From Limiplasma sp045538465 (lineage in GTDB: Bacteria > Bacillota > Clostridia > Christensenellales > Aristaeellaceae), in the NCBI GenBank assembly GCA_045538465.1, contig JAZSRK010000108.1, forward strand, positions 1-7,881: DNA of 7,881 nucleotides, read 5' to 3'. Below, piece after piece: positions 1 through 6,094 of the stretch (positions are counted from its first letter, which is position 1; each line of letters starts with the position of its first letter). The translations under genes were made by a program, and so were the position numbers. Below the pieces are notes generated by a model. That model did not search any database and was not told the origin of the DNA. It saw only the letters and a program-made list of their open reading frames with translations.

Positions 1-2108
1 GTTTCAAAAGCGCCGTCGGCATTGCTGACACGGGCAGTACCGTCGCTGTTGATCTGGGTGGAGAAGGTATAGCTGTCGCCGAAGGGAACCACTGCCTTCA
101 CGGTAGGTGCAGGGGTAGGCGTGGGTTCGGGCGTTGCGGTAGGTTCGGGGGTAGAAGTGGGTTCAAGGGTGGGTTCCAGCGTGGGTTCGGGGGTGTTCTC
201 CACCTGCTGTACACCAGCGGTGGAGCCGACCTCCACCTGTACCTTGAAGCCGGAGCTGACGTAATTCTGCGGGTCGGTCACCGTCTGGTAGCTTACGCTG
301 TACTCGCCAGCATAGGATTCATTCGCCGTATAGGGAATCGTCCAGCGCAGGGTCTCGCCCTCGGTGGTCACCTGACCGGCTGCACGGGCATCCTCAAGGG
401 TGCGGGTCAGCACGGCAGAGCCATACTGGTTATCCACACGCACGCTGGTAACATCGGTGGAGGTCATCACTTGGAAGATGAGCTCAGCGGGGAGCGCTTC
501 CAGATCGCCATCCACAGTAAAATCTTGCATGGGGGGCACGACGGCCTTGGGAGAAGCGATCGTGATCGTAGAGGAGGCGCGCATGCCTTCGGTCTCGCTG
601 CCGTCGCTCTTCTGGGCGTATACGGTAAAGCCGCCGTTGTAGGCTTCCTCCAGACGGCAGGTGGGCGTCCAGATATATTCGTCGCTGTTGTTGATCACTT
701 CACCGGTGAGCACCAGCTGGTCGGAGAACAACTTGCTGTAAACGGTAAAGCCGTTGTCGTTTTCAATGCGGATCCCCTCGATGTTCTTGGTGGTCTGCAC
801 AGTAAAACGCACATCCGCAGGAGCGGCGGTATCGGCGGTGGATACGTTGAAGCTCTTGAGGGGGTTATCCTCGGGAGCGATCATGCCCTTCACGTTGGAG
901 AACACAGTGACCACGGAATTTTTCAGGTTGCCCATGGTGCTGCCCACAGGGCCATTTACCTTGCTCCAATCCGGCAGACAAATACCGGCCAGCAAAGCAC
1001 CGATGACCAAAAGCACGATGATCAGGGGCAGGAGAATGCCGCCACGGCGCTCTTCTTCCTCTTCCTCCTCAAAATCGTAGGGGTCGCGGTTGACCGTAGC
1101 GCTGGGGCGAAGACCTCTGGGATCTTCATAGGGGCCGCGGGGCTGCTGGGGATAACCAGGCATATCGCCCTCATAACCGGGCTGACGCTGCATGCCCTGC
1201 TGAGGACGCTGCATACCCTGAGGCGGGCGCTGGGCACCCTGCTGGGGACGCGGCATGCCTTGCTGCGGAGGACGCTGCATGGGCTGGCCGGGGCGACCCT
1301 GTTGCGGCATGGGGCGCTGGGCAGGCTGACGGCCCTGCATGGGCGGACGTGCACCCTGAGGTGCTTGCGGCATCGGCTGGTCGTGATCGCCGAAATCATC
1401 CATTTCGGTGCGAACACGCTCCTTGGCCTGCTGAGCCCGCTGAGCGACCGATGCGCCTCTTTCGGGCATAGCGGTACGCGCGCCAGTGTACTGCCCGCCT
1501 GCTACCGCTGTTCTGCGGGGCATAGGCGGCTGCTGCTGTGCTTCGCTATCGCCAGCGCCAAAAAGATCGTACTCCTGCTCATCGGGCACAATGGGCTGAC
1601 GGGGCTGTTGCACAGGCGGGCGCATGGGCTGCTGCACAGGGTGCTGTGCAGGTTGCTGCATGGGCTGCACAGGCTGCTGCATCTCGGGCTCCATGGGAGC
1701 GGCGGGCTGCTCTGCCGGTGCGCTGGAACGGCGGCGGCGGCGAGGAGCCTCTTGGGCAGGCGCATCAGCAGCGTGGTTTGCCTCAGGCTGCTGGGCATTT
1801 TCTTCCACCGGAGCAGCAGATACACGCCGGGTCACCATCTGCACAGGTGCAGCAATACGCGTGGGCGCATTATCCCCCATGGCGCTAAAATCCTGCTGAG
1901 AAAACAGCGGCGACCCGCCTTGCTGCAGCTCGGCACCCAAGGGAGCGGGATGATCCGTAAGAAAAGAACCGCCCATTGCCGGCTGGTCGGGCTTGCGCCA
2001 AGCTGCAAACGGATCTCCGCCGTTTACAGGCATGCCGGGCTGTTCCGGTTGCTGAGGCTGAACATAGCCGCCTTGGAATTGTGGATGATTGTTGTTGTAA
2101 TCGCTCAA
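1..2108 (-). CDS. Large single-pass membrane protein with Gln/Pro-rich cytoplasmic region and tandem Ig-like extracellular domains (partial, C-terminus off window)
   Basis: I do not recognise a named family. The frame is open without a stop from a TTG at 2108 to the left edge, about 702 codons. TTG is chosen because AAGGAG lies 9 nt upstream (2123-2118) and no other in-frame start is as well placed. Seen in the translation: a low-complexity N-terminal region rich in Gln, Pro and Met (residues 1-340) with an Arg run near 121-126 and QQP/QRP-type repeats at about 135-172 and 254-310; seven Glu at 347-353 followed by RRGG; and one hydrophobic helix at 358-379. Two related beta-rich domains follow (about 418-518 and 519-632), each with a VR(I/V)-(D/E)N-x-x-G core. 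Last come an EPT/TPEP linker (637-669) and the start of another domain. Charge distribution suggests the N-terminus is inside and the Ig-like part outside. It has its own promoter and reads away from the neighbouring GuaA-like gene. A surface or wall-associated role is inferred only. Confidence 0.85.
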   Translation of the reverse strand, partial: MSDYNNNHPQFQGGYVQPQQPEQPGMPVNGGDPFAAWRKPDQPAMGGSFLTDHPAPLGAELQQGGSPLFSQQDFSAMGDNAPTRIAAPVQMVTRRVSAAPVEENAQQPEANHAADAPAQEAPRRRRRSSAPAEQPAAPMEPEMQQPVQPMQQPAQHPVQQPMRPPVQQPRQPIVPDEQEYDLFGAGDSEAQQQPPMPRRTAVAGGQYTGARTAMPERGASVAQRAQQAKERVRTEMDDFGDHDQPMPQAPQGARPPMQGRQPAQRPMPQQGRPGQPMQRPPQQGMPRPQQGAQRPPQGMQRPQQGMQRQPGYEGDMPGYPQQPRGPYEDPRGLRPSATVNRDPYDFEEEEEEERRGGILLPLIIVLLVIGALLAGICLPDWSKVNGPVGSTMGNLKNSVVTVFSNVKGMIAPEDNPLKSFNVSTADTAAPADVRFTVQTTKNIEGIRIENDNGFTVYSKLFSDQLVLTGEVINNSDEYIWTPTCRLEEAYNGGFTVYAQKSDGSETEGMRASSTITIASPKAVVPPMQDFTVDGDLEALPAELIFQVMTSTDVTSVRVDNQYGSAVLTRTLEDARAAGQVTTEGETLRWTIPYTANESYAGEYSVSYQTVTDPQNYVSSGFKVQVEVGSTAGVQQVENTPEPTLEPTLEPTSTPEPTATPEPTPTPAPTVKAVVPFGDSYTFSTQINSDGTARVSNADGAFE
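102..200 (-). repeat. Degenerate repeat encoding a Pro-Thr-Glu (EPT/TPEP) linker
   Basis: On the minus strand this stretch encodes residues 637-669 of the membrane protein as imperfect repeats of E-P-T-x and T-P-E-P. At DNA level the unit is a GAACCCAC(G/C)-like 9-12 bp word. Such linkers commonly act as extended spacers between extracellular domains. The repeat could change length between strains by slippage. Confidence 0.75.
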
Positions 2109-2117
2109 GGTTTTGCA

Positions 2118-2123
2118 CTCCTT
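2118..2123 (-). promoter_or_regulatory. Shine-Dalgarno site that decides the TTG start
   Basis: AAGGAG on the minus strand, 9 nt before the TTG at 2108. It is the main reason for choosing this non-ATG start. The GTG that overlaps this site is in another frame. Confidence 0.7.
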
Positions 2124-2243
2124 ATTCGATTTGGATCCTTTGTGGCCTGCCTGCCGCAACAGACAGCACTGGTGAACGTAAGCATTTTCCCGCTTCGTTT
2201 TACAAACGGGAACAGGTATCGCATCATGCACATACCTTTCTCT

Positions 2244-2272
2244 ATTATACCAATATTCGTGCAACTCTACAA
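2244..2272 (-). promoter_or_regulatory. Predicted SigA-type promoter for the Ig-domain membrane protein gene
   Basis: On the minus strand there is a perfect TATAAT -10 (2249-2244), 17 bp downstream of TTGTAG (2272-2267), which matches the first half of the -35 consensus. Transcription would start near 2237, giving a leader of about 130 nt before the TTG start. I saw no riboswitch-like structure in that leader, only a weak CGTTT/AAACG hairpin at 2196-2208. No comparably good plus-strand promoter for the divergent GuaA-like gene was found in the spacer. Confidence 0.65.
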
Positions 2273-2280
2273 GTACTTGT
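2269..2280. promoter_or_regulatory. Perfect 12-bp palindrome over the -35 box (possible operator)
   Basis: ACAAGTACTTGT is an uninterrupted inverted repeat that covers part of the predicted minus-strand -35 element and lies in the spacer between two divergent genes. A dimeric repressor binding here would block the membrane-protein promoter. The function is inferred from position and symmetry; a 12-bp palindrome can occur by chance. Confidence 0.35.
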
Positions 2281-2384
2281 CGATTTGTTTTACGTTTATG
2301 GCGCAAGCAGGGTTTCGCAAAAAAGCGTCGAATTTATTTTTTGATATGCCTATCGGCATGTACCGAACCGGAAGGAGGATCCCT

Positions 2385-3833
2385 ATGCAGGAGCCTGTGA
2401 TCGTTTTATGTAAAGACAGCGCCACCGCGTGGCTGATCGCCCGTCTGTTGCGCTGGCGGCAGGTATACAGCCTCTCCCTCCCCTACAGCACCCCTTTGGA
2501 AGGTGTAATGGAATATAACCCCAAAGGGATCATCCTGTCTGCGCCTCTTGGCGAGCCCGGCGCTATGGACGGGCTGGATACCCGTGTTTTTGATGCCCAA
2601 GTACCGGTGCTGGCGCTTGGCGGTGTTGCGGCTGCGCTCTGCGTTTTGGGCGGTGGACAGACTGCGCCTGTGATCCATTCCACCACACCTTTTACCCTTA
2701 CGCTGGCAGAACATCCCCTGTTTCAGGAGATGGATCCCGGCGGTTGCATGCTGCGCTCCCTTGCGCCGCTGAACCCTGCCGAAAACATGCAGGCCATAGC
2801 AGCAGCCGGAGAAGATGTGATCGGCTTTGCCCTGCCCGACAAGCCCGTTTTTGGTCTGGAGTACCCCATCGAGCGCAACGACCCGGATGCAGGGCAGATC
2901 TTGACCAATTTCGCTTATGCCCTGTGCAAATGCCGCGCTGATTGGAACGAAGATTCCATGATCGACCAAGCCATGGACACCATTCGCAATGGCGTGCCCG
3001 CTAACGGGCAGGTGCTCTGTGCTGTATCCGGCGGGGTGGACAGTGCTGTTTGCGCCAAGCTGGCCATGATGACTTTAGGCGACCGGCTGCACTGCCTGTT
3101 TGTGGATACCGGTCTGTTCCGGCTGGATGAACCCCAGTATGTGATGAATGAATACCGCGAGACCCTTGGCATCGAGGTAAACTACATCAACGCCCGTGAA
3201 CGCTTTATGCAGGGGCTATCTGGGCTTACGGATGCGGACGAGAAGGAAACCGCTGCTTCAGCGCTGATGCGCCAGATCCTGACAGAATACCTGAAGGAAC
3301 ATCCCCAGCTCTGCGCAATGGTCATGGGCACCAACTACAACGATACCCTCTATACCAGCGAACGGCGGCACATCGAACTGGATGCCTCCATCACCATTCT
3401 GGAACCCATCCATACCATGTTCAAGGATGAAGTACGCCGGCTGGCTCAAGCGCTTGGGCTGCCGCAAAGCATCAGCAGCCGCCAGTCCTTCCCCTCCAGC
3501 GGGCTTGCGCTGCGTATTTTCGGCACCATTACAGAGGAGCGGCTGAACCTGCTGCGTGCAGCGGATGCCTGCCTGCTGGAAGAAATACAGGAAGCTGGGC
3601 TGGATAAAAAGCTATGGCAATACTATGCCACCTTGACCCCCAGCCCCGATGCGCCCTCCCTGTGCACCATCTGTCTGCGGGCCATTCAGGCTTCTCAAAG
3701 CCGCGGTCTGGCAGCGCGTCTGCCCTTCGATCTATTGGAGCGCACCACTGTACGCATTCTGTCGGAGATACCCGGTGTGTCCCGTGTGGTATACGACCTG
3801 ACCCCCAGCAAGCATTACGGAATGCTGGAATAA
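2385..3833 (+). CDS. GMP synthetase-like (GuaA paralog) protein with degenerate glutaminase domain and intact ATP-pyrophosphatase P-loop
   Basis: This 482-residue protein follows the GuaA layout: class I amidotransferase domain (1-183), ATP pyrophosphatase domain (about 193-382) and C-terminal dimerisation domain (383-482). Typical GuaA is about 510-525 residues. ATG 2385 has AAGGAGG 6 nt upstream; the frame happens to stay open far upstream, but no start there has an equal site. Retained: the SGGVDS P-loop (215-220), FVDTGLFRLDE (239-249), FKDEVRRL (346-353), LPFDLLER (446-453) and RVVYD (467-471). Changed: the nucleophile cysteine is Gly79 and the catalytic His of HPE is Pro161, although Glu163 remains. 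The HHNVGG segment is missing, FPGPGL reads FPSSGL (369-374), the GVMGD..TY segment is lost, and the KPPATIEWE tail is replaced by SKHYGMLE. Family knowledge says these motifs provide glutamine hydrolysis and XMP binding, so ordinary GMP synthesis looks unlikely. It probably activates some substrate with ATP, possibly using free ammonia, or is a pseudoenzyme. Automated annotation would probably label it guaA. Confidence 0.9.
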   Translation: MQEPVIVLCKDSATAWLIARLLRWRQVYSLSLPYSTPLEGVMEYNPKGIILSAPLGEPGAMDGLDTRVFDAQVPVLALGGVAAALCVLGGGQTAPVIHSTTPFTLTLAEHPLFQEMDPGGCMLRSLAPLNPAENMQAIAAAGEDVIGFALPDKPVFGLEYPIERNDPDAGQILTNFAYALCKCRADWNEDSMIDQAMDTIRNGVPANGQVLCAVSGGVDSAVCAKLAMMTLGDRLHCLFVDTGLFRLDEPQYVMNEYRETLGIEVNYINARERFMQGLSGLTDADEKETAASALMRQILTEYLKEHPQLCAMVMGTNYNDTLYTSERRHIELDASITILEPIHTMFKDEVRRLAQALGLPQSISSRQSFPSSGLALRIFGTITEERLNLLRAADACLLEEIQEAGLDKKLWQYYATLTPSPDAPSLCTICLRAIQASQSRGLAARLPFDLLERTTVRILSEIPGVSRVVYDLTPSKHYGMLE

Positions 3834-3851
3834 CGAATGCACTATTTAAAT

Positions 3852-3888
3852 AAACCGTTGCAGAAATTTCTTTCCGCAGCGGTTTTTT
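3852..3888 (+). terminator. Rho-independent terminator or attenuator after the GuaA-like gene
   Basis: A 15-position stem (3852-3866 with 3871-3885), containing one G-U pair and one A-C mismatch, closes a TTTC loop and runs into a T tract (3883-3888). It begins 19 nt after the GuaA-like stop codon. The next gene's ribosome site starts only a few bases after the T tract, so no promoter fits between them. Transcription of the dipeptidase must come from read-through or from a promoter inside the GuaA-like gene. Confidence 0.8.
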
Positions 3889-3890
3889 CA

Positions 3891-3898
3891 AAAAGGAG
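3891..3898 (+). promoter_or_regulatory. Shine-Dalgarno site for the dipeptidase gene
   Basis: AAAAGGAG lies 2 nt before an ATG at 3901 and 11 nt before an ATG at 3910. Two nt is too close for efficient initiation, so 3910 is preferred, although 11 nt is on the long side. Confidence 0.6.
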
Positions 3899-3909
3899 AC
3901 ATGTGCCCC

Positions 3910-4815
3910 ATGCTCATTTGCGATACCCACGCCGACACCCTTTGGGCCTTGCAGAACAAGCAAAGGCCGGCTCATCAGCCAACAGACATCACCTTGGCGC
4001 ACCTGACCGCCACCAACGATACACGTGTGCAGGCACTGGCTTTGTTTGTGGGCAGCAATGGTCTAAAAGGCGAGGACAGCGGTCTGATCGACCGGGAACT
4101 GACCGCTTTGGAGCGGCTGAAAGCACAAGGTTTTCGGCAGATCACCCGCATAGAGGATGCTTTGCCCGGGCAAGCCAATATACTGCTGACCATCGAGGGC
4201 GGCGAAGCCTTCGGGGCTGATGCAGCGACCGTCGCGGATTACGCTGCCAAAGGCGTGCGCGCAGCCGCCTTGGTGTGGAACAACGAAAATCGGTTGGCGC
4301 ACCCTGCCAAGGGCGGCTCCCGGGATGGGCTAACTGCCTTTGGGCGGGAGATCGTTAACGAAATGCGCAAGCACCACATGGCGGTGGATCTTTCCCACCT
4401 GAACGAGCGGGGCAGCGATGAAGCGATGGACAGCGATATTCCCTGCATGGCTTCCCACAGCTGTGCCAGAGGGCTATGCGACCACTTCCGCAACCTAAGC
4501 GACCGGCAATTGCGGCAATTATTTGCCACCGGCGGCTTTGTGGGCGTTAATTTCTATGTGCCTTTCCTTACTTCCTCAGGCAGCGCTACGCTGGATACCG
4601 TCATAGACCACATGGCCTATATGTGCCACCTTGGCGGCGAGGATCACGTAGGGCTGGGCAGCGATTTTGACGGCATTGACGAATACCCGGATGGGCTGCG
4701 CCATGCTGGAGACATCCCTGCGTTGCTGGAAAGAATGCGCCAGAGAGGGTTCTCGGAAACATTGGTTGAAAAAATCGCCGGGCAAAATTTTGCCGCTTAT
4801 TTGAACCGCATTTGA
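3910..4815 (+). CDS. Membrane dipeptidase (renal dipeptidase) family, peptidase M19
   Basis: The predicted 301-residue protein is a zinc-dependent hydrolase of the amidohydrolase-like TIM-barrel superfamily. M19 enzymes cleave dipeptides and often accept D-residues at the C-terminal position. The metal-site motifs are all present: DTHADTL (His7, Asp9), the bridging Glu96 in TIEGGE, His163 in DLSHLNERG, and His183 in ASHS. The family signatures DHFRNLSD and GLGSDFDGID (Asp252) are also there, and the length is close to bacterial family members. Starting at 3910 gives MLICDTHADTL, with the zinc motif right at the N-terminus as is usual; an in-frame ATG at 3901 would add three residues. No signal peptide is seen, so a cytoplasmic role such as dipeptide turnover is likely. 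The gene for a small membrane protein follows after 25 nt and is probably co-transcribed. The substrate cannot be told from sequence. Confidence 0.93.
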   Translation: MLICDTHADTLWALQNKQRPAHQPTDITLAHLTATNDTRVQALALFVGSNGLKGEDSGLIDRELTALERLKAQGFRQITRIEDALPGQANILLTIEGGEAFGADAATVADYAAKGVRAAALVWNNENRLAHPAKGGSRDGLTAFGREIVNEMRKHHMAVDLSHLNERGSDEAMDSDIPCMASHSCARGLCDHFRNLSDRQLRQLFATGGFVGVNFYVPFLTSSGSATLDTVIDHMAYMCHLGGEDHVGLGSDFDGIDEYPDGLRHAGDIPALLERMRQRGFSETLVEKIAGQNFAAYLNRI

Positions 4816-4840
4816 AACAGTCGATAAAGGAGGCCACCCC

Positions 4841-5161
4841 ATGACAGAGATCATCTGCGCCATCTTTTGCGGAGCCATCGCCATTGGTTGCGCCATCATC
4901 AGTGTTTTGCAATTTTGTGAAAAAGGCTTCCTGTTCAACAATGCCTACATCTGGGCATCCCCAAAGGAACGGGAAACCATGGATAAAAAGCCCCATTATC
5001 GGCAATCAGGCGTTGCCTTTGCCTTTATTGCCGCCATTTTTCTGTGCATGGCATTGGAATGCCTTTTGCAAACCGGTTGGCTTTGGTGGCTGACGATAAC
5101 CCTTTCGCTGGGCGTGCTGGTATACGCCGTTGTTTCCTCAATGGCGGCAAACAAGTCGTAA
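4841..5161 (+). CDS. Small three-helix membrane protein, DUF3784-like
   Basis: A 106-residue protein with hydrophobic segments at about 4-24, 56-75 and 80-100. A conserved-looking polar loop (28-54) contains EKGFLFNNAYIWAS, then a KERE and a MDKKPHYRQ stretch. The K-G-x-L-x-x-x-A-Y ... E-R-x-x-x-D-K-K pattern resembles the small Firmicutes membrane family DUF3784; this assignment is from memory and only moderately sure. AAAGGAGG lies 7 nt before the ATG. It starts 25 nt after the dipeptidase stop, so the two probably form one transcription unit that ends at the hairpin at 5206-5250. The function is unknown. Confidence 0.8.
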   Translation: MTEIICAIFCGAIAIGCAIISVLQFCEKGFLFNNAYIWASPKERETMDKKPHYRQSGVAFAFIAAIFLCMALECLLQTGWLWWLTITLSLGVLVYAVVSSMAANKS

Positions 5162-5205
5162 AGTATGCCTGAAATAACGAACTCAACGAATTTGCTATAC
5201 ACACA

Positions 5206-5250
5206 AAACAGGACTGTTGTTTTGGCAAACGCCTAACAGCAGTCCTGTTT
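5206..5250. terminator. Long hairpin between convergent genes, likely bidirectional terminator
   Basis: A 16-bp stem with one G-U pair (5206-5221 with 5235-5250) has a 13-nt loop in which GGC and GCC (5224-5226, 5231-5233) can pair further. The flanks give a short T run in each direction: CTGTTTGATT on plus and CCTGTTTTGTGTG on minus. It lies between the plus-strand dipeptidase/DUF3784-like pair and the minus-strand HAD gene, so it probably ends both transcripts. Confidence 0.8.
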
Positions 5251-5285
5251 GATTGGTTCGCATATGGTTTTGTTCTTTCGCCAGC

Positions 5286-6020
5286 CTACCCCAGAATATC
5301 CATCAATTCCTGCCAATGGTGGATATGCAAATGGCCAAAATCCACTGGTATTTCCCGGTTCTTTTGCAGGTATGGGCTGCGCTTCCCCTCCCGACAGTAG
5401 CCCTCGTAAAGCACCGGGAACATCCCTGCCCCGTGAGCGCCGCAAAGATCCGCTTCTACGCTGTCGCCGCAGAACCACACCTCATCCGGGCTAAGCCCAG
5501 CCTTTTGCAGCGCCACTTGAAACATCAAAGGATGGGGTTTGCGGAAGGCATAATCGCTGGAAGCCAGCACAAATTCAAAATGGTTCTCCGGCAGCAAGCG
5601 GTTGATTCGATTGCGCAGCGCCTGCCCTGTCCAACCCAAATTGCTGATCACACCCGTGCGAATGTTCTGCTCATGCAAAAAATGCAGCAGCGCTTCGACA
5701 CCGGGCATGGCTGCGCCGGGGCAGGCCGCTTCCCAGAGGATCTCCTCCACCTGCGAAAGCGGTATGGAAAACGTGATGCCAAAGGTATCGTATTTGCAGC
5801 GCATCAATTGCATTTCGCTGATCTCAAAGCCGCTGTGCCGGCAATCCTTCAGCTCCCGAAACCGTTCCAGCCCAAAGGTGCAAAGCTCCTCCGGGGTTTT
5901 GTACAAGGGATTATCCTGAATGTACCCATATACCGCTTTTTCGCCCCGCAAAAAATCCATATCCGGTTCATAGAGCAGCGTAAAACCATAATCAAAGAGG
6001 ATCATCGACGGTTTTTGCAT
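5286..6020 (-). CDS. HAD-superfamily hydrolase with atypical motif I
   Basis: The 244-residue protein has the haloacid dehalogenase-like fold signatures in order: motif I LFDYGFTLLYE (Asp10, Thr14), a helical cap insertion (about 18-100), motif II GVISNLGW (Ser126), motif III Lys161 in FRKPHP, and motif IV CGDSVEADLCGA (Asp186, Asp191). Most members are cytoplasmic phosphatases that act through an aspartyl-phosphate. Motif I normally reads DxDxT; here the second Asp is Gly12, so the usual general acid/base is missing. Activity or substrate may therefore differ from a plain phosphatase. The start at 6020 has GAAGGA just upstream and fits the usual distance of motif I from the N-terminus. The gene lies 74 nt downstream of the L,D-transpeptidase on the same strand, separated by a hairpin, and I saw no clear promoter in that gap. 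The substrate is unknown. Confidence 0.92.
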   Translation of the reverse strand: MQKPSMILFDYGFTLLYEPDMDFLRGEKAVYGYIQDNPLYKTPEELCTFGLERFRELKDCRHSGFEISEMQLMRCKYDTFGITFSIPLSQVEEILWEAACPGAAMPGVEALLHFLHEQNIRTGVISNLGWTGQALRNRINRLLPENHFEFVLASSDYAFRKPHPLMFQVALQKAGLSPDEVWFCGDSVEADLCGAHGAGMFPVLYEGYCREGKRSPYLQKNREIPVDFGHLHIHHWQELMDILG

Positions 6021-6047
6021 CTATCCTTCTTCCTTTCAAACAAACAG

Positions 6048-6084
6048 AGCGGAGACTGCTGCATTCTGTGCTGCCGTCTCCGCT
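6048..6084 (-). terminator. Terminator hairpin after the L,D-transpeptidase gene
   Basis: AGCGGAGAC (6048-6056) pairs perfectly with GTCTCCGCT (6076-6084). The 19-nt loop can form a small inner GCA/TGC hairpin. Read on the minus strand, the stem is followed by CTGTTTGTTTG, a moderate T-rich tract. It would end the L,D-transpeptidase transcript, with some read-through into the HAD gene possible. Confidence 0.7.
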
Positions 6085-6094
6085 TTGGTTATGA

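Noticed and set aside
1180..1345. CRISPR-like or satellite repeat suggested by recurrent CAGCGTCC/CCCCAGCAG words
   Set aside because: The spacing is irregular and the units are in-frame codons for Gln, Pro, Met and Arg. It is coding low complexity within the membrane-protein gene.
1022..1417. Minus-strand ORF of 131 codons
   Set aside because: It is an out-of-frame shadow of the membrane-protein gene, which is continuous in a different frame across the same bases.
2311..2340. Possible plus-strand promoter for the GuaA-like gene (TTTCGC with TATTTT)
   Set aside because: Both hexamers are poor matches and the spacer is 16 bp. AT-rich spacers often give matches of this quality by chance, so it was not annotated.
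471..2384. Plus-strand frame that stays open upstream of the GuaA-like gene, apparently giving an 1120-residue protein
   Set aside because: It is antisense to the membrane-protein gene and reads as a Leu/His/Arg-rich, low-complexity product, which is what the reverse of a Gln/Pro-rich coding region gives. The real GuaA-like start at 2385 has a strong ribosome site and matches the family N-terminus.
2406..2969. Minus-strand ORF of 187 codons opposite the GuaA-like gene
   Set aside because: No recognisable domain and no ribosome site that stands out. The plus strand carries clear family motifs through this stretch.
3529..4002. Minus-strand ORF of 157 codons spanning the terminator
   Set aside because: It overlaps the 3' end of the GuaA-like gene and the start of the dipeptidase gene, both well supported on plus, and shows no family signature.
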